This document shows, in pieces, positions 63,623 to 64,000 of a stretch of DNA of 64,000 nt (position 1 is the stretch's first letter; every line of letters starts with the position of its first letter). A program made the translations under genes and the position numbers. The notes beneath the pieces are model-generated. The model saw only the letters and a list, made by a program, of their open reading frames with translations. It was not told the DNA's origin and did not search any database. Origin of the DNA: Leclercia sp. 29361 (GTDB lineage: Bacteria > Pseudomonadota > Gammaproteobacteria > Enterobacterales > Enterobacteriaceae). The DNA lies in contig NZ_CP049786.1 of the NCBI RefSeq assembly GCF_011290365.1, positions 4,216,001-4,280,000 on the forward strand, written 5' to 3'.

Positions 63623-64000
63623 ATGAAAAAATTAGAAGATGTTGGTGTACTGGTTGCGCGTATCCTGATGCCAATCCTGTTTATTACCGCAGGCTGGGGC
63701 AAAATCGGTGGTTACGCCGGTACGCAGCAGTACATGGAAGCGATGGGCGTCCCGGGGTTCCTGCTGCCGCTGACCATTCTGCTTGAGTTTGGCGGTGGCC
63801 TGGCGATTCTGTTCGGTTTCCTGACCCGCACCACGGCGCTGTTCACCGCAGGCTTTACCCTGCTGACCGCGTTCCTGTTCCACAGCAACTTTGCGGAAGG
63901 CGTGAACTCGCTGATGTTCATGAAAAACCTGACCATCGCAGGCGGCTTCCTGCTGCTGGCCATCACCGGCCCGGGTGCATACAGCATCGACCGCGTTCTG
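63623..64000 (+). CDS. yqjF: DoxX-family membrane protein YqjF (cut by window edge)
   Basis: 126 codons visible from the ATG (GGAGAG upstream); E. coli YqjF has 130 residues, so only the last few are missing. Four membrane helices of the DoxX type: VLVARILMPILFITAGWGKI, FLLPLTILLEFGGGLAILFG, TTALFTAGFTLLTAFLFH and MKNLTIAGGFLLLAITGPGA. Suggested roles in the family involve redox stress, but the activity of YqjF is not known. Confidence 0.94.
   Translation, partial: MKKLEDVGVLVARILMPILFITAGWGKIGGYAGTQQYMEAMGVPGFLLPLTILLEFGGGLAILFGFLTRTTALFTAGFTLLTAFLFHSNFAEGVNSLMFMKNLTIAGGFLLLAITGPGAYSIDRVL

Overview
The window is chromosomal DNA of an Enterobacteriaceae member close to Enterobacter, Leclercia or Lelliottia. 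From patA rightwards the genes are close homologues of the E. coli K-12 aer-patA-fadH-rlmG-ygjP-ygjR-alx-sstT-uxaA-uxaC-exuT-exuR-yqjA-mzrA-yqjCDEK-yqjF neighbourhood and lie in the same order. The differences are a lsr (AI-2) locus between patA and fadH, an extra chemoreceptor beside aer, and no ygjV. No rRNA, tRNA, integrase, insertion sequence or CRISPR array was recognised.

Left part (1-7.3 kb, minus strand): a cellulose operon, bcsO-bcsQ-bcsA-bcsB-bcsC, with tight overlaps. bcsC runs off the left edge. An AT-rich leader of about 800 bp lies upstream.

Middle part (8.1-30.1 kb): a contact-dependent inhibition (CDI) locus. On the minus strand lie cdiB, a 3045-residue cdiA and cdiI. Downstream follows a tail of six orphan toxin-immunity cassettes in various states of decay. 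Four complete pretoxin ends with a VENN or AENN motif are visible. The toxins differ: two members of one unassigned family (on the main CdiA and on a distant orphan), an unassigned toxin, a TNT-type NAD glycohydrolase, a deaminase-like toxin, and two immunity genes whose toxins are almost wholly lost. A SymE-like gene lies at the distal end on the opposite strand, and two truncated SymE copies with their terminator hairpins separate the first cassettes. Three orphan cassettes carry a Gln-to-stop change. The array, with its SymE punctuation, is the most interesting part of the window.

Right part (30.4-64 kb): a coiled-coil protein with an HPD motif; the ferric reductase/repressor pair yqjH-yqjI (YqjI lacks the usual His/Cys-rich N-terminus); a methyl-accepting chemotaxis protein and aer, both behind sigma-28-like promoters; patA behind a sigma-54-like promoter; lsrACDBFG divergent from lsrRK; fadH; rlmG; ygjP; ygjR; alx behind a yybP-ykoY manganese riboswitch; sstT; the hexuronate genes uxaCA, exuT and exuR with CRP-like and ExuR-like sites; and the yqjA-mzrA and yqjCDEK membrane/stress genes. 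yqjF is cut by the right edge. Several intergenic spaces share a composite repeat made of a terminator plus a CCCTCTCCC palindrome. One copy of the palindrome has grown into the 3' end of lsrK.
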